A stretch of 45,873 nucleotides of DNA, taken from Streptomyces sp. 15-116A (GTDB lineage Bacteria; Actinomycetota; Actinomycetes; Streptomycetales; Streptomycetaceae). The stretch lies in contig NZ_JAOCQE010000021.1 of NCBI RefSeq assembly GCF_025290915.1, positions 1-45,873 on the forward strand. The letters run 5' to 3'. The translations under genes and the position numbers were made by a program. Below are positions 29,719 to 37,625 of this stretch, piece by piece (position 1 is the stretch's first letter; each line of letters starts with the position of its first letter). The notes below the pieces were generated by a model that worked only from the letters and a program-made list of their open reading frames with translations, made no database searches and was not told the origin of the DNA.

Positions 29719-30399
29719 GTGGGCGACGGAAGATTCAGCCGCACGTGCTTGAGGTGCCGCCGCTTCATCACGGTCGACCAGGACGGCCGCGTGGTCGCCC
29801 ATGACAGGCCGCTGAGTCGTTTACCCTGCCATGCCTCCGGTCAGCTGGCCACACTCGTGTCGGTCGAGTGGGGGCCCGGACCTCAACACAGCGGGCGGAT
29901 TTCGGGGGGCGGCAAAGGACACAGGCGTAAGCGGCGGAGGGAGGCCGAATACCTCAAGCCGCCTCAGTGGATACCGAGTTATCGGGGTGAGCACCTGCCG
30001 ACGATCGGCTTGCCCGCCCATGGGTGGTTCAGTGTGTGGCTCCCGGCTCACACGATGTGGGAGCACGAGCGGAAGCTCTCCGGCTGGGTCGGAAGCGATC
30101 GATCGTTCCGATGGGACGGCCGCGAGCAGTGCTGGACGATCGCCAGCGCCCACTTTCCCCGCGTAAGCCGGGAACTGCTCCGCAGGCACCCGAGTGTCCT
30201 CATCGGCCGTGAGTACAATCCGCACGAAAGGTGCAACTCGTCCTGCCAGAACGCGCAGGGCTTTCTGTGCACCTGCTCGTGCCGTGCCAAGAACCACGGC
30301 CGTGGCAAATGGCGAAGCGGGTGGAGGACTCTCGGCCAGTTCAGCGGTCGACGCGCAGGGAGGCCGTGGCACTGGATGGCCGTGACCGTCGCCGGCTGA
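29719..30399 (+). CDS. Cysteine-rich protein of unknown function
   Basis: A 226-aa protein. It starts with a C-x2-C pair (TCLRCRR, residues 10-13). The middle is basic and aromatic (QWIPSYRGEHLP, then GWFSVWLPAHTMWEHERKL). The C-terminal part has a cysteine cluster of the form C-x3-C-x7-C-x-C-x-C followed by KNHG (near residues 172-192). Related clusters occur in small proteins of actinobacterial phages and mobile elements, which I know only as unknowns; zinc binding is likely. A TTA codon at 29821-29823 (residue 35) comes early enough to make the whole product bldA-dependent. The GTG at 29719 follows AAGGGGG. It is convergent with the VapC-like gene. Confidence 0.6.
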   Translation: MGDGRFSRTCLRCRRFITVDQDGRVVAHDRPLSRLPCHASGQLATLVSVEWGPGPQHSGRISGGGKGHRRKRRREAEYLKPPQWIPSYRGEHLPTIGLPAHGWFSVWLPAHTMWEHERKLSGWVGSDRSFRWDGREQCWTIASAHFPRVSRELLRRHPSVLIGREYNPHERCNSSCQNAQGFLCTCSCRAKNHGRGKWRSGWRTLGQFSGRRAGRPWHWMAVTVAG

Positions 30400-30519
30400 T
30401 CGCCCCGGCGCTCTCTCGCGGAAAAGCCTGCGAAGGGCCGAGCCCGCGCCCCGCTCCTGCCGACAGCTCGTCACCGCCTGCGCGGCCATCTGGACGCGGC
30501 GGAACGTGACTCCAGGTCG

Positions 30520-31005
30520 TCAGACAGCGACCACGTGCACGTCCGTCGGCGCGAGGACCGCCAGGTAGGCATGGATGTCCCCAGGGTCGGAGGTGAAGAT
30601 CACCGCGCTGCCGTGCCGGGCCGCTGCCAGGGCCACCCAGGCGTCCACCGCGTCCGGCCTCTTCTTCGCCGGCAGGGCCGCCCGGCCCAGAGCGGTGCCG
30701 ATGCGCCGCCAGTCGGCGAGGTCCGGGCCCGTCGTGCAGGCCAGGCACTCTGGACGGCCCGCCCTCGTCTCCCGCATGGGCGGCTCGGACGTACGGGCCT
30801 GTGGGACCGTGCAGTCCCTCAGCACACCGGACAGGGCATGCACCAGTGACGGTTGAGGGCGCCACACCTGGGCGAGAACCGGGCCGAGGACCAGTGCGCG
30901 ATGGGGGACCGTGCGCAGTCCCTCGTGGAGAGCCACCGCCTTCGCCTTGCGGTCGGCGAGTGCGATGAGCATGCCCGTGTCGTAGACCGGCACCCGTGCG
31001 CTCAC
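30520..31005 (-). CDS. PIN-domain toxin, VapC-like
   Basis: A 161-aa PIN-fold protein, predicted to be an RNase toxin. The first acidic residue is in VPVYDTGML (D near residue 9), a second lies in the KKRPDAVDAWVALAA stretch, and a third in VIFTSDPGDIHAYL, giving the usual set of Asp residues that hold Mg2+. The GTG at 31005 overlaps the stop of the upstream antitoxin gene (GTGA), which settles the start and makes a tightly coupled pair. It is longer than the shortest VapC proteins because of a Cys/Arg-containing insertion in the middle (TRAGRPECLACTTG). Possible targets are tRNA or rRNA, as in other VapC proteins. Confidence 0.85.
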   Translation of the reverse strand: MSARVPVYDTGMLIALADRKAKAVALHEGLRTVPHRALVLGPVLAQVWRPQPSLVHALSGVLRDCTVPQARTSEPPMRETRAGRPECLACTTGPDLADWRRIGTALGRAALPAKKRPDAVDAWVALAAARHGSAVIFTSDPGDIHAYLAVLAPTDVHVVAV

Positions 31006-31331
31006 GCGGCGTGTCCCGGACGTCGGCCTTGCCGGTCCCGGCCGTGGACGAGACCCAGAGCCTCCTCGACCTCGCGGCGTTCCTGCTCCGTCAGTGCCTC
31101 GGCAGGTTCCGGGGCGGGTTCGGCGGGCAGCGCGTCCGCCGCCTGCTCCGCCCGGGCGATGAGCGCGTCCACCTCGGCGAACTGGTCCTCTATGGCATCG
31201 CTCTCGGCCATCTGGCGCGTGGCGGCGTGCACCAGGTACGCCGAGACGTCCATGCCCGCCCGTTCCGCATGCTGCCTGATGCGTTCGGCCTGGTCCTGCT
31301 CCAAGCTGATGGTGATGCGTGCCTTTGCCAC
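31002..31331 (-). CDS. Ribbon-helix-helix-type antitoxin, VapB-like
   Basis: A 109-aa protein. The N-terminus (AKARITISLEQDQAERIRQHAERAGMD region) is a typical ribbon-helix-helix DNA-binding motif, followed by SAYLVHAATRQMAE. The C-terminal half is acidic and Ala/Glu-rich (DQFAEVDALIARAEQAADALPAEPAPEPAEA region) and would wrap the toxin. The GTG at 31331 has a candidate -10 (TACGAT) six bases upstream, so the transcript may be leaderless. A palindrome just beyond it (31341-31356) fits autoregulation. Confidence 0.8.
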   Translation of the reverse strand: MAKARITISLEQDQAERIRQHAERAGMDVSAYLVHAATRQMAESDAIEDQFAEVDALIARAEQAADALPAEPAPEPAEALTEQERREVEEALGLVHGRDRQGRRPGHAA

Positions 31332-31340
31332 AAGGGCATC

Positions 31341-31356
31341 GTAATACGCGTATGAC
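31341..31356 (-). promoter_or_regulatory. Operator/promoter-like palindrome of the toxin-antitoxin pair
   Basis: ATACGCGTAT (31344-31353) is a perfect 10-bp palindrome inside an imperfect 16-bp one, 10 bp before the antitoxin GTG on the minus strand. It directly abuts or overlaps a TACGAT -10 candidate, as expected if the antitoxin represses its own operon. Confidence 0.45.
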
Positions 31357-31444
31357 GGCAGAGCGAGTGCAGGGCGTTCCGCCCCCGTCCATCAGTGCCG
31401 GCCGTCCGCCCCGCACAGCAGTCCTGAGGTGTGACGGCGATCCG

Positions 31445-31888
31445 TCACTGCGTCCGGGCCACCACCAATGCTCCGATCACCCGCTCCACGTCGTCCCGCC
31501 ACGCGCGCAACTCCACCTGCGTCGGGGCCAGTTCGTATCCGTGATAGTGGCAGGCCCGGCTGAGACCGGCCCAAGTCACCGACCAGCGGCGGGCCGTGTC
31601 GGGGTCGGCGTAGTACTCCAGGCACAGGGCCTGGGCGTGCGGCGCGCAGTGCGCCAGCTGCGGCTTGCGGGCCTGCCAGTAGCGGCGCAGGGCCTCTTCG
31701 AGGGCGTGGGGCAGCAGGAGTGCCACCGCGCGCGGCCAGACGCCGGTGGTGGAGGCGGTGGCCGTGCCGAGCAACCGGTCCGCGCCCACGAGCAGTTCCT
31801 CCGGGGTCGAGGTGGGCGGTTGAAGAGCCGTGGCGTTTCGGTGCGGGCGCGGGGACGGAACGGGTGCCGCCGGACGGATCGTGGTCAC
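31445..31888 (-). CDS. Small partner protein of the zinc-hook ATPase, possibly HEPN-like
   Basis: A 147-aa, mainly helical protein. After a Pro-rich N-terminus of about 30 residues come helices LLVGADRLLG, VALLLPHALEEALRRYW and a segment RACHYHGYELAP followed by WRDDVERVIGAL. RACHYH gives an R-x4-H spacing of the kind seen in HEPN ribonucleases, but the residue after Arg is not the usual polar one, so this is only a suggestion. The GTG at 31888 overlaps the ATPase stop (GTGA), so the two proteins are made together. No family is recognised with confidence. It could be the effector released by the ATPase or a structural partner. Confidence 0.7.
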   Translation of the reverse strand: MTTIRPAAPVPSPRPHRNATALQPPTSTPEELLVGADRLLGTATASTTGVWPRAVALLLPHALEEALRRYWQARKPQLAHCAPHAQALCLEYYADPDTARRWSVTWAGLSRACHYHGYELAPTQVELRAWRDDVERVIGALVVARTQ

Positions 31889-34308
31889 AGGGCCCGCACC
31901 GCCTTCGCCAGATCCGCTGTACGGCGGATGATCTCCTCCACGTCGTCGACGGGCACGGGTTCATGGGCGCCCTTGTTGCACCACCGGATGTGGTCGGTGG
32001 CCTGGGAACCGTAGGCCCGAGAGAGGGCGGTCATGGCCTCGCCCACTCGGTCCGCTTCGCCGTAGAGGGCGAGGGAAGCCAGTTCGGTGAGCTTGTGGGC
32101 CTTGGCCACGCGCTGCTCGATCTCGGCGTGTGGCAGACCCGCGCCGAGGAGTCTGCGTCGTGCCGGTTCGAGGAGGGCGGCCTCCAGTGCCGTGCGGCAG
32201 AGGCCGGGCAGGACGCGCGCGACGACATCTCCGGGCAGGTCGCGGGTCTTCGCGAGCGCCTTCGCGTCGTGCAGGGCCTGCTTGACGGGGTCGTCGCCGG
32301 AGCGGACGCGTACGGCGGAGCGCTCACGGCGGTCGACGGTGAGGACGGTCGCGGGCAACCGCAGGTACTTCAGGGCCTGCGGCAGTCGGGTGTCGTGCGT
32401 GAAGACGACGACCTGGCGGTGTTCGGCGAGGAGGGCGAGGACGCGGGCGAGGCCGTCCACCTTGGCGGGGTCCATGGACTGCACCGGGTCGTCGATGACG
32501 AGGAACCGGAAGGGGTTCTCCGGCAGGAAGGTGCGCGGGAGGAAGAGGGACAGGGCGAGGGAGTGCAGTTCTCCCTGGCTCATCACGCCGAGCGCGGGGG
32601 CGTCGATGTCGTCGACGGTCACGTCGAGGGCGACCTTGCGCTGGGTTGCGGAGCCGCTCAGGCGGACCGGACCGAGGGCGACGTTGCTCTGCTGGCGCAG
32701 GTGGGACCAGATGCGCTGGGCGTCCTCGGCGATGGGCCGCATCCGCTCGGCGCGGATTTCGTCGTGGGTGGCCTTGAGCCACTTCTGTGCTGCCTTGACG
32801 CGGGCCAGGCGCGGGGCCGCCCGCTCGGCGGCGTGGGCCTTGTCGAGCCAGGCGGCGAGCGCCCGCGCGGCCTCGCGCCAGGTGTCGTCCTGGTCGGCGA
32901 GGCGTTTGGCGGCCTCCTGGCGGGTGACACGTGCGGCGTCGGCCGCGGTGCGTGCGGCGTTCTCGGCATTGGATGCCAGCACGGCCGGATCGGAGAAGGT
33001 GCGGCACCGCAACCAGTCGTCCCATGCGGCGGCGATCGTCGGCGGCAGCCAGTCGGGGGGCGGGGCGGCCAGGTCGCGGACGGCCTGCGCGGCCGCGTCG
33101 AGTTCCCTGCGGACGGTGAGGGCCTGTTCGGCCTCGGCGCGCAGTCGGCGTTCCTGCTCGGCGGCGTCCCGTGCCCACTCCTCGTCGAGGCGGGCCGTGC
33201 CGCCGCACACCGGGCAGGTGTCGAGGGCGGGGTGGGCCCGGTGGTGGCGAAGCGCGCGGGCGAGGAGTTCGGCGCGGCTCAGCGCGTCCTCGGCGGACGT
33301 GCCCCGCAGGTCCTCGGCGGAGGCGATGGCTTCGCGCAGCCGGAGCACGGCCGCGGCCACCGCCTCGGTGTCGGGGCCGGTCAGGGTGGAGCGGCGACGC
33401 AGGTCGAACAGGAGTGACTCGTCCGCCGTGCCAGTGCCGACGGCCAGTTCAGCAGCCCGCGCGAGGTCCGGGCGCCGCCCGCTGAGTGCGGTGTGAGCGG
33501 CCCGGGCGCGGGGGTCGTCGGTGGTGTCCAGCAGAGCGAACAGGGCGGGGAGTTCGGCCTTGGCCGCCTTGGCGGGTGCCTCGTACTCGCGAGCCAGCTC
33601 ACGCAACCGCTTGTCGGCGGCGGCGAGTTGCTCCAGGCCGAGGATGGAGGCTACGGCGTCGTACATCTCGCTGGGCTTGCCGCCGATGACCTGGCCGAGT
33701 TCGGAGTAGGACAGGAAGGGGCGATACGTCGCCAGGTCCTCCTGCCAGCCGAGGTCCGGGAGGGGAACGGGGGCGTGGCCGGGCCGGTCGAGTTCGGCGG
33801 TGGAGTCGGCGACGTCGTCCCCGTGCCAGGTCCGCAGCACGGTGGCGGGCTCTGGATCTCCGTCGATGCGCAACTCCACGGCGACCTGCGGTTCCTGGCC
33901 GTGGTGGAGGTTGCGCCAGCTCTTGCGCCAGATGTCGCTGCGGCCGCGCCACCGGGCGTTGTCGCCGGTCAGCGCGATCTCGACGGCTTCCGCGAAGCTC
34001 GACTTGCCGGAGCCGTTGCGGCCGGTGACCAGAGTGAGTCCCGGACCGGGGGTGAGGGGGAGGCGTGCGGTGCGGCCGATGCCGCGGAAGCCGCTGACCG
34101 TGACTGACTGCAGGTAGGCGCCCGGCATCCGGCCGCGCGCGCCGCCGTCGTCCTGGAGTGCGGTGAGCAGGAGGGCTCGGGTGTCCTCGTCGAGGTCCGA
34201 GCCGGCGAGTCGCTCGGCGATGAGATGGGCGAGGGTGCCGGCGGTCGGCTCCTGGGCGGGCGGCCCTGCGAGAGACGGGTCCGGGGCGGGATCGGCGGAT
34301 ACGGGCAT
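31885..34308 (-). CDS. SMC/Rad50-like ATPase with zinc hook (RloC-like architecture)
   Basis: An 807-aa ATPase. Walker A is GRNGSGKSS (about 94-102). Long helical arms flank a CPVC zinc-hook motif near residue 365. The ABC signature is MSQGELHSLAL near 573, Walker B is FLVIDDPVQSMDP near 600-612, and the H-loop is VVFTHD near 636. The last 40 residues contain IRWCNKGAH, an R-x6-H spacing that might be a HEPN site. A zinc-hook ATPase with a C-terminal RNase-like region recalls RloC, an anticodon nuclease that senses DNA damage; the similarity is architectural only. ATG 34308 removes a Pro/Cys-rich extension that lacks protein-like character. A shared promoter-like motif lies at 34455-34485. 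Confidence 0.8.
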   Translation of the reverse strand: MPVSADPAPDPSLAGPPAQEPTAGTLAHLIAERLAGSDLDEDTRALLLTALQDDGGARGRMPGAYLQSVTVSGFRGIGRTARLPLTPGPGLTLVTGRNGSGKSSFAEAVEIALTGDNARWRGRSDIWRKSWRNLHHGQEPQVAVELRIDGDPEPATVLRTWHGDDVADSTAELDRPGHAPVPLPDLGWQEDLATYRPFLSYSELGQVIGGKPSEMYDAVASILGLEQLAAADKRLRELAREYEAPAKAAKAELPALFALLDTTDDPRARAAHTALSGRRPDLARAAELAVGTGTADESLLFDLRRRSTLTGPDTEAVAAAVLRLREAIASAEDLRGTSAEDALSRAELLARALRHHRAHPALDTCPVCGGTARLDEEWARDAAEQERRLRAEAEQALTVRRELDAAAQAVRDLAAPPPDWLPPTIAAAWDDWLRCRTFSDPAVLASNAENAARTAADAARVTRQEAAKRLADQDDTWREAARALAAWLDKAHAAERAAPRLARVKAAQKWLKATHDEIRAERMRPIAEDAQRIWSHLRQQSNVALGPVRLSGSATQRKVALDVTVDDIDAPALGVMSQGELHSLALSLFLPRTFLPENPFRFLVIDDPVQSMDPAKVDGLARVLALLAEHRQVVVFTHDTRLPQALKYLRLPATVLTVDRRERSAVRVRSGDDPVKQALHDAKALAKTRDLPGDVVARVLPGLCRTALEAALLEPARRRLLGAGLPHAEIEQRVAKAHKLTELASLALYGEADRVGEAMTALSRAYGSQATDHIRWCNKGAHEPVPVDDVEEIIRRTADLAKAVRAL

Positions 34309-34454
34309 GACGGGACTCCCGTGGAGGCGACAACTGCGAGGCGAGCGAGGGGTCGGACAGGCCGGTGGCGACTGAACGACAAGGGGCACACGGGAGCAAG
34401 CGTGGTAACGCGGGCCGTGAGCCGTAAGTTGTGGACGACCATAGCCCACACAGA

Positions 34455-34485
34455 CCCAATAATGGAACTTCTTGGAACTTCATGG
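34455..34485 (-). promoter_or_regulatory. Shared promoter/operator-like motif, copy 2 (zinc-hook ATPase operon)
   Basis: On the minus strand two direct repeats (TGAAGTTCCA, AGAAGTTCCA; 10-bp period) are followed at once by TTATTGGG. This is the clearest of the three copies. It lies about 147 bp before the ATPase ATG in an otherwise featureless 221-bp gap. Confidence 0.5.
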
Positions 34486-34529
34486 AGGTCCTTGGGCTCA
34501 AGGTCGGGGCGTGCCCCCGGCCCCGACCC

Positions 34530-36203
34530 TCACAGACGCCACTCCTCGAAGAGCACGCCCAGCAGCTCCTCCTGCCTGGCCTTCAGCACCTCGGGAGTCC
34601 ACTCCGTGTGCTGGAGCACCTGGCTGGTCAGCGCGAAGGGAACCACTCCCCCACGGCCGGTGAAGTACTTGGCCTTCTTGGCGGCGAAGTCGTAGTTCTG
34701 GGCCGCCGAGTTCTTGGCGCGGTTCAGCAGCACCAGGTTTCCCAGGCGGTGCGTCCACTGGGCACGCTGGTCCTCGTCGAAGAGCTCCACCCACCGCGAG
34801 CCGGCCTTCGGGTTCTGCGGCAGGACGTGTTCGACGGTGATGAGCGGGTGGTCGTACGTCACCCCCTGCCCGCGGGCCAGCAGCTCGTCGAGCCGGAGAA
34901 GTACGTACTTGCGGATCCTGCCGACGAGGTAGAGGTCACCGTCGAGCCTGGCCCGGGTCTCCGCCTTCTCGTCGTCCTTCAGCTCGAGAGCCGGGGAGTC
35001 GAGGCCCTGCCCTTCGTCGAGTTGCCGCAGCAGCTCGGCATAGCGGGTGACGCGAGGAGTCGTGTAGACGCGGCGGATGAACATGCTGGCCGACAACCGC
35101 TCCAAGGCCCGCATGAACGAGTCGAGCCACGCCGGATCGTTTTCGTGGTGGCGCAGCGCCCAGAGGGCGGCGGGCCGCCAGTCGTAGTTGTCGATCTGCT
35201 GGAGTCGCCTGAACCAGGAGTTGACCGCTTCCGCTCCCGAAGCGGATTCGTAGCGCGCCTCGCGGATCTGGGCGTAGGCCTCGGCATACGGCCGCACCAC
35301 GTCGTGGACGAAGGCCTCGGCCCTGCCGGGGACGTAGTGGCTGAGCACCTGCTCCGGGAACTCCTTGAGCAGTTCCTGTTCCGCCCGCTTCTTGGCGAAG
35401 ATCATCCGCAGGTGGAGAAAGAGTTCCGCGAAGTCGTCACGCCCCAGCATCTCCTCGGCATCCTCCCATGTGATGGCGCACGCCTCGGAGGCCTCTGGGC
35501 CGAGATCACCGATGATCCGGGACTTGAAGATGTCGGTGGGCGACAGGTCGAGGCCCCGGGAGTTCATGACGCTGAAGATCCGGTGGGCACTGTCGAGGTC
35601 GGGAGTGCTGACGACGACCAAGAACGTCCGCTCGGCGAGCATCTGGGCCAGCTCCAGCCGGCGCTCCTCGGGCAGCGCAGTGAGGCTGCCGTGCAGCGCT
35701 GTCGCGTTGCGGAGAACGGCCTTCTGCGCGTCCGTCCGCAGGGTGTCCTCCTTGAGCGCGAGCAGGGTGTCCACCGCGCCCTTCGTCTGCACGTACTTCT
35801 CGAAGAAGTCCGCGTCGCGGCTCCGCAGGGTGAGCCGCGGCCTCGGGGCGAGCCCACGGATCTTGGCACCCGGCTCCATCACCAGCCGGTCGAGGTCGCC
35901 GCGCAGGTCCGCGTCCTCGGTGAGGTCGCGCAGGACCGAGAGGAGGATGGTCAGGGTGGTGAGGCGCTGCTGGCCGTCGATGACCTCCGCCTTCGGGGCT
36001 GCGCTGTCCTTGACGAGCACGATGGAACCAAGGAAGTACGGTTCGTCCGTTCCGCGATCCAGGGCCTCCTGAAGGTCCATCAGCAGCTGGGATGCCTGCT
36101 CCTCCTGCCAGGCGTAGGGGCGCTGGTAGTCGGGGATCTGGAAGTCGTAGTCGCTGCTGAACACCTTGTGCAGGGGCATCTCATGCGCCTCGAGCTTTTG
36201 CAT
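34530..36203 (-). CDS. Single-chain GmrSD-type type IV restriction enzyme (DUF262-DUF1524)
   Basis: A 557-aa protein joining both halves of GmrSD, which cuts DNA carrying modified (for example glucosylated hydroxymethyl) cytosines. The DUF262 half has FQIPDYQRPYAW (21-32) and the IDGQQR motif (75-80), a ParB/sulfiredoxin-like nucleotide-binding signature. The C-terminal DUF1524 half has VEHVLPQNP (near 456) and HRLGNLVLLN about 30 residues later with a following Asn, the His-Me finger nuclease site. Both active sites look intact. ATG 36203 has no clear ribosome site, but CATTAT lies 7 bases upstream, so the message may be leaderless; the second ATG (36184) is an alternative. Nothing suggests an operon with its neighbours. 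Confidence 0.92.
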   Translation of the reverse strand: MQKLEAHEMPLHKVFSSDYDFQIPDYQRPYAWQEEQASQLLMDLQEALDRGTDEPYFLGSIVLVKDSAAPKAEVIDGQQRLTTLTILLSVLRDLTEDADLRGDLDRLVMEPGAKIRGLAPRPRLTLRSRDADFFEKYVQTKGAVDTLLALKEDTLRTDAQKAVLRNATALHGSLTALPEERRLELAQMLAERTFLVVVSTPDLDSAHRIFSVMNSRGLDLSPTDIFKSRIIGDLGPEASEACAITWEDAEEMLGRDDFAELFLHLRMIFAKKRAEQELLKEFPEQVLSHYVPGRAEAFVHDVVRPYAEAYAQIREARYESASGAEAVNSWFRRLQQIDNYDWRPAALWALRHHENDPAWLDSFMRALERLSASMFIRRVYTTPRVTRYAELLRQLDEGQGLDSPALELKDDEKAETRARLDGDLYLVGRIRKYVLLRLDELLARGQGVTYDHPLITVEHVLPQNPKAGSRWVELFDEDQRAQWTHRLGNLVLLNRAKNSAAQNYDFAAKKAKYFTGRGGVVPFALTSQVLQHTEWTPEVLKARQEELLGVLFEEWRL

Positions 36204-36206
36204 GTC

Positions 36207-36233
36207 CCCGATAATGGCGGAAAGTTGGAGCTC
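36207..36233 (-). promoter_or_regulatory. Shared promoter/operator-like motif, copy 3 (GmrSD gene)
   Basis: On the minus strand this reads AGCTCCAA, then TTTCCGCCATTATCGGG, ending 3 bp before the GmrSD start codon. The CATTAT part can serve as a -10 box. It matches copy 2 best in the TTCC...ATTATYGGG part; the upstream repeat is weaker. Confidence 0.4.
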
Positions 36234-36352
36234 TACGGCCCAACTGGCTCAAGTTCCCGTCGCTCAGCGGTGGTTACAGTTCGTCCCCCTCCAAACCGCC
36301 GAGCGTGCGGACCGTCACTGACACTCCTGCGGGGACGCCTTGCGCCGAGCCG

Positions 36353-37027
36353 TCAGTACCGGATCTCGATGACGCGCCCCTCCGCGTCCACCTCGGGAGC
36401 CTCGGGAATCCGGTCCGCGACGCCCAGCGCGATCCGGTGTGCCGACCACGCGGCGGCGCACGCGTCGAGAACGTCGTCCACAGGCACGCGGTCCGCCTCG
36501 CCGAGTTCGTCCGGAAGCACGATCCCGGCCGCGGCGAGCAGGGAACGGCGGGTGTGCTGACCCCGCCAGGTCTTCTTGGCGTGGTCCAGCGGCACCCCAC
36601 CGGCGAGTGCCCAGAACGACACTTCCGGGTGCACCTCGTGGATCCGTTCGTCGGCGAGCCAGCACGCCCGGGCCTCGATGAGCTTCGGTGCCAGTGCCCA
36701 CGCCTGCCAGCTCAGACGCTGACCGGTGAGCTCCTGGCAACGGTCACCGGCCGCCACATAGTCCGTCTCCAGCCATGCAGGCCGGGGTGCCACGAGGAAG
36801 ACACTGCTGCGCCTCGCCCGCAGAAGCAGCTTCGCTTCGAGATCCGCGGCCCGCCAGCCCTTCTCGACGAGGCCCAGCGGCATGTCCACCGCGATCGCCT
36901 GCACGCTTGGGGCGCGCTCGATCAACGTGTCGAGCCGGGCATCGACGATGCTGCCCGCGTACTCACCGTCGGCGAGTCTGATGCCTGCCCATCCCAGCTT
37001 CCAGGCATCGATTCCCAGGACGTCCAT
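36353..37027 (-). CDS. DUF429 family protein
   Basis: A 224-aa protein starting MDVLGIDAWKLGWAGI, with an RNase H-like first strand that places an Asp (GIDAWK) as in the DUF429 family. Further on are IAVDMPLGL (second acidic strand), ADLEAKLLLRARRSSVFLVAPR, IHEVHPEVSF, and near the C-terminus VDDVLDACAAAWSA. These are the conserved blocks of the family, whose function is not known; an RNase H-like nuclease fold has been suggested. ATG 37027 is supported by the sharp loss of protein-like sequence upstream, where the RNase P RNA gene lies about 30 bp away on the same strand. Read-through from that gene may help to transcribe this one. Confidence 0.88.
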   Translation of the reverse strand: MDVLGIDAWKLGWAGIRLADGEYAGSIVDARLDTLIERAPSVQAIAVDMPLGLVEKGWRAADLEAKLLLRARRSSVFLVAPRPAWLETDYVAAGDRCQELTGQRLSWQAWALAPKLIEARACWLADERIHEVHPEVSFWALAGGVPLDHAKKTWRGQHTRRSLLAAAGIVLPDELGEADRVPVDDVLDACAAAWSAHRIALGVADRIPEAPEVDAEGRVIEIRY

Positions 37028-37057
37028 CTCGGTCCCCCGCCGCTCAAAGCGAAGGGC

Positions 37058-37464
37058 AGACGAGTCGGGCTGTACGCCGGGTTCTGTTCCGGTGGGTCCT
37101 CGCGGGCCCGCCGGCGACGGCCATCCATCTAGGACCGACGTTGCCGTCGGTCTCGTGCGGTCTACCCGCGGACTCGGGCGGGCAGCCCTCGAGCGTCCGC
37201 GCAGAAACACCGGGGTGTTTCCTTTTGACCTTGCTCCGGGTGGGGTTTACCTAGCTGCCCAGGTCACCCTGGGCACTGGTGGTCTCTTACACCACCGTTT
37301 CACCCTTACCGAGGACCGAGGTCCCCGGCGGTCTGTTTTCTGTGGCACTGTCCCGCGGGTCACCCCGGGTGGCCGTTAGCCACCACCCTGCCCTGTGGAG
37401 CCCGGACGTTCCTCGGGGAGATCCACAAGAACCTCCACGCGGCCGTCCGCCCGGCTCGTCTGCC
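37058..37464 (-). ncRNA. rnpB: RNase P RNA, bacterial type A
   Basis: Read on the minus strand, this contains the universal RNase P elements: GAGGAACGTCCGGGCTCC near the 5' end, ACAGAAAACAGACCGCC, GGTGAAACGGTGGTGTAAGA, and AGAACCCGGCGTACAG close to the 3' end. The two ends (GCAGACGAGCCGGGC and GCCCGACTCGTCTGCC) pair to close helix P1. The length of about 405 nt fits Streptomyces. The RNA is the catalytic part of the enzyme that removes 5' leaders from pre-tRNAs. Open frames across it are not genes. End positions are good to a few bases. Confidence 0.97.
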
Positions 37465-37473
37465 GTGCCGACC

Positions 37474-37479
37474 ATGGTA
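37474..37479 (-). promoter_or_regulatory. Candidate -10 box of rnpB
   Basis: TACCAT on the minus strand fits the TANNNT -10 pattern and lies about 10 bp before the 5' end of the RNA. A possible -35 (TGCAGC) sits 18 bp further upstream but is a weak match. Confidence 0.45.
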
Positions 37480-37625
37480 CGTGAGACCGGTGTGCCCGCT
37501 GCACAATCCGCGGCGTGCGCGACTGTGCGTGCGCATACGAGAGCGGTCCGCGGCTGTACGGCGGGGGCGGCGGGTGATGGCGTACGGGCTATGCCTGGAC
37601 CGGACCGCCCCGCCAAGGGGGCACG

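Noticed and set aside
31720..33417. 565-codon plus-strand frame opposite the zinc-hook ATPase
   Set aside because: Repetitive Val/Gly/Leu/Arg composition and no ribosome site; the ATPase motifs are on the other strand.
34309..34449. N-terminal extension of the zinc-hook ATPase to GTG 34449
   Set aside because: The added residues are Pro/Cys/Arg-rich and unlike a folded domain, and they would overlap the leader after the shared promoter motif.
34431..36560. 709-codon plus-strand frame opposite the GmrSD gene
   Set aside because: Antisense shadow; the minus strand has intact DUF262 and DUF1524 motifs.
37058..37464. Open frames running through the RNase P RNA gene, including an upstream extension of the DUF429 gene
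   Set aside because: The sequence carries universal RNase P RNA elements, and the frames have no protein-like pattern there.
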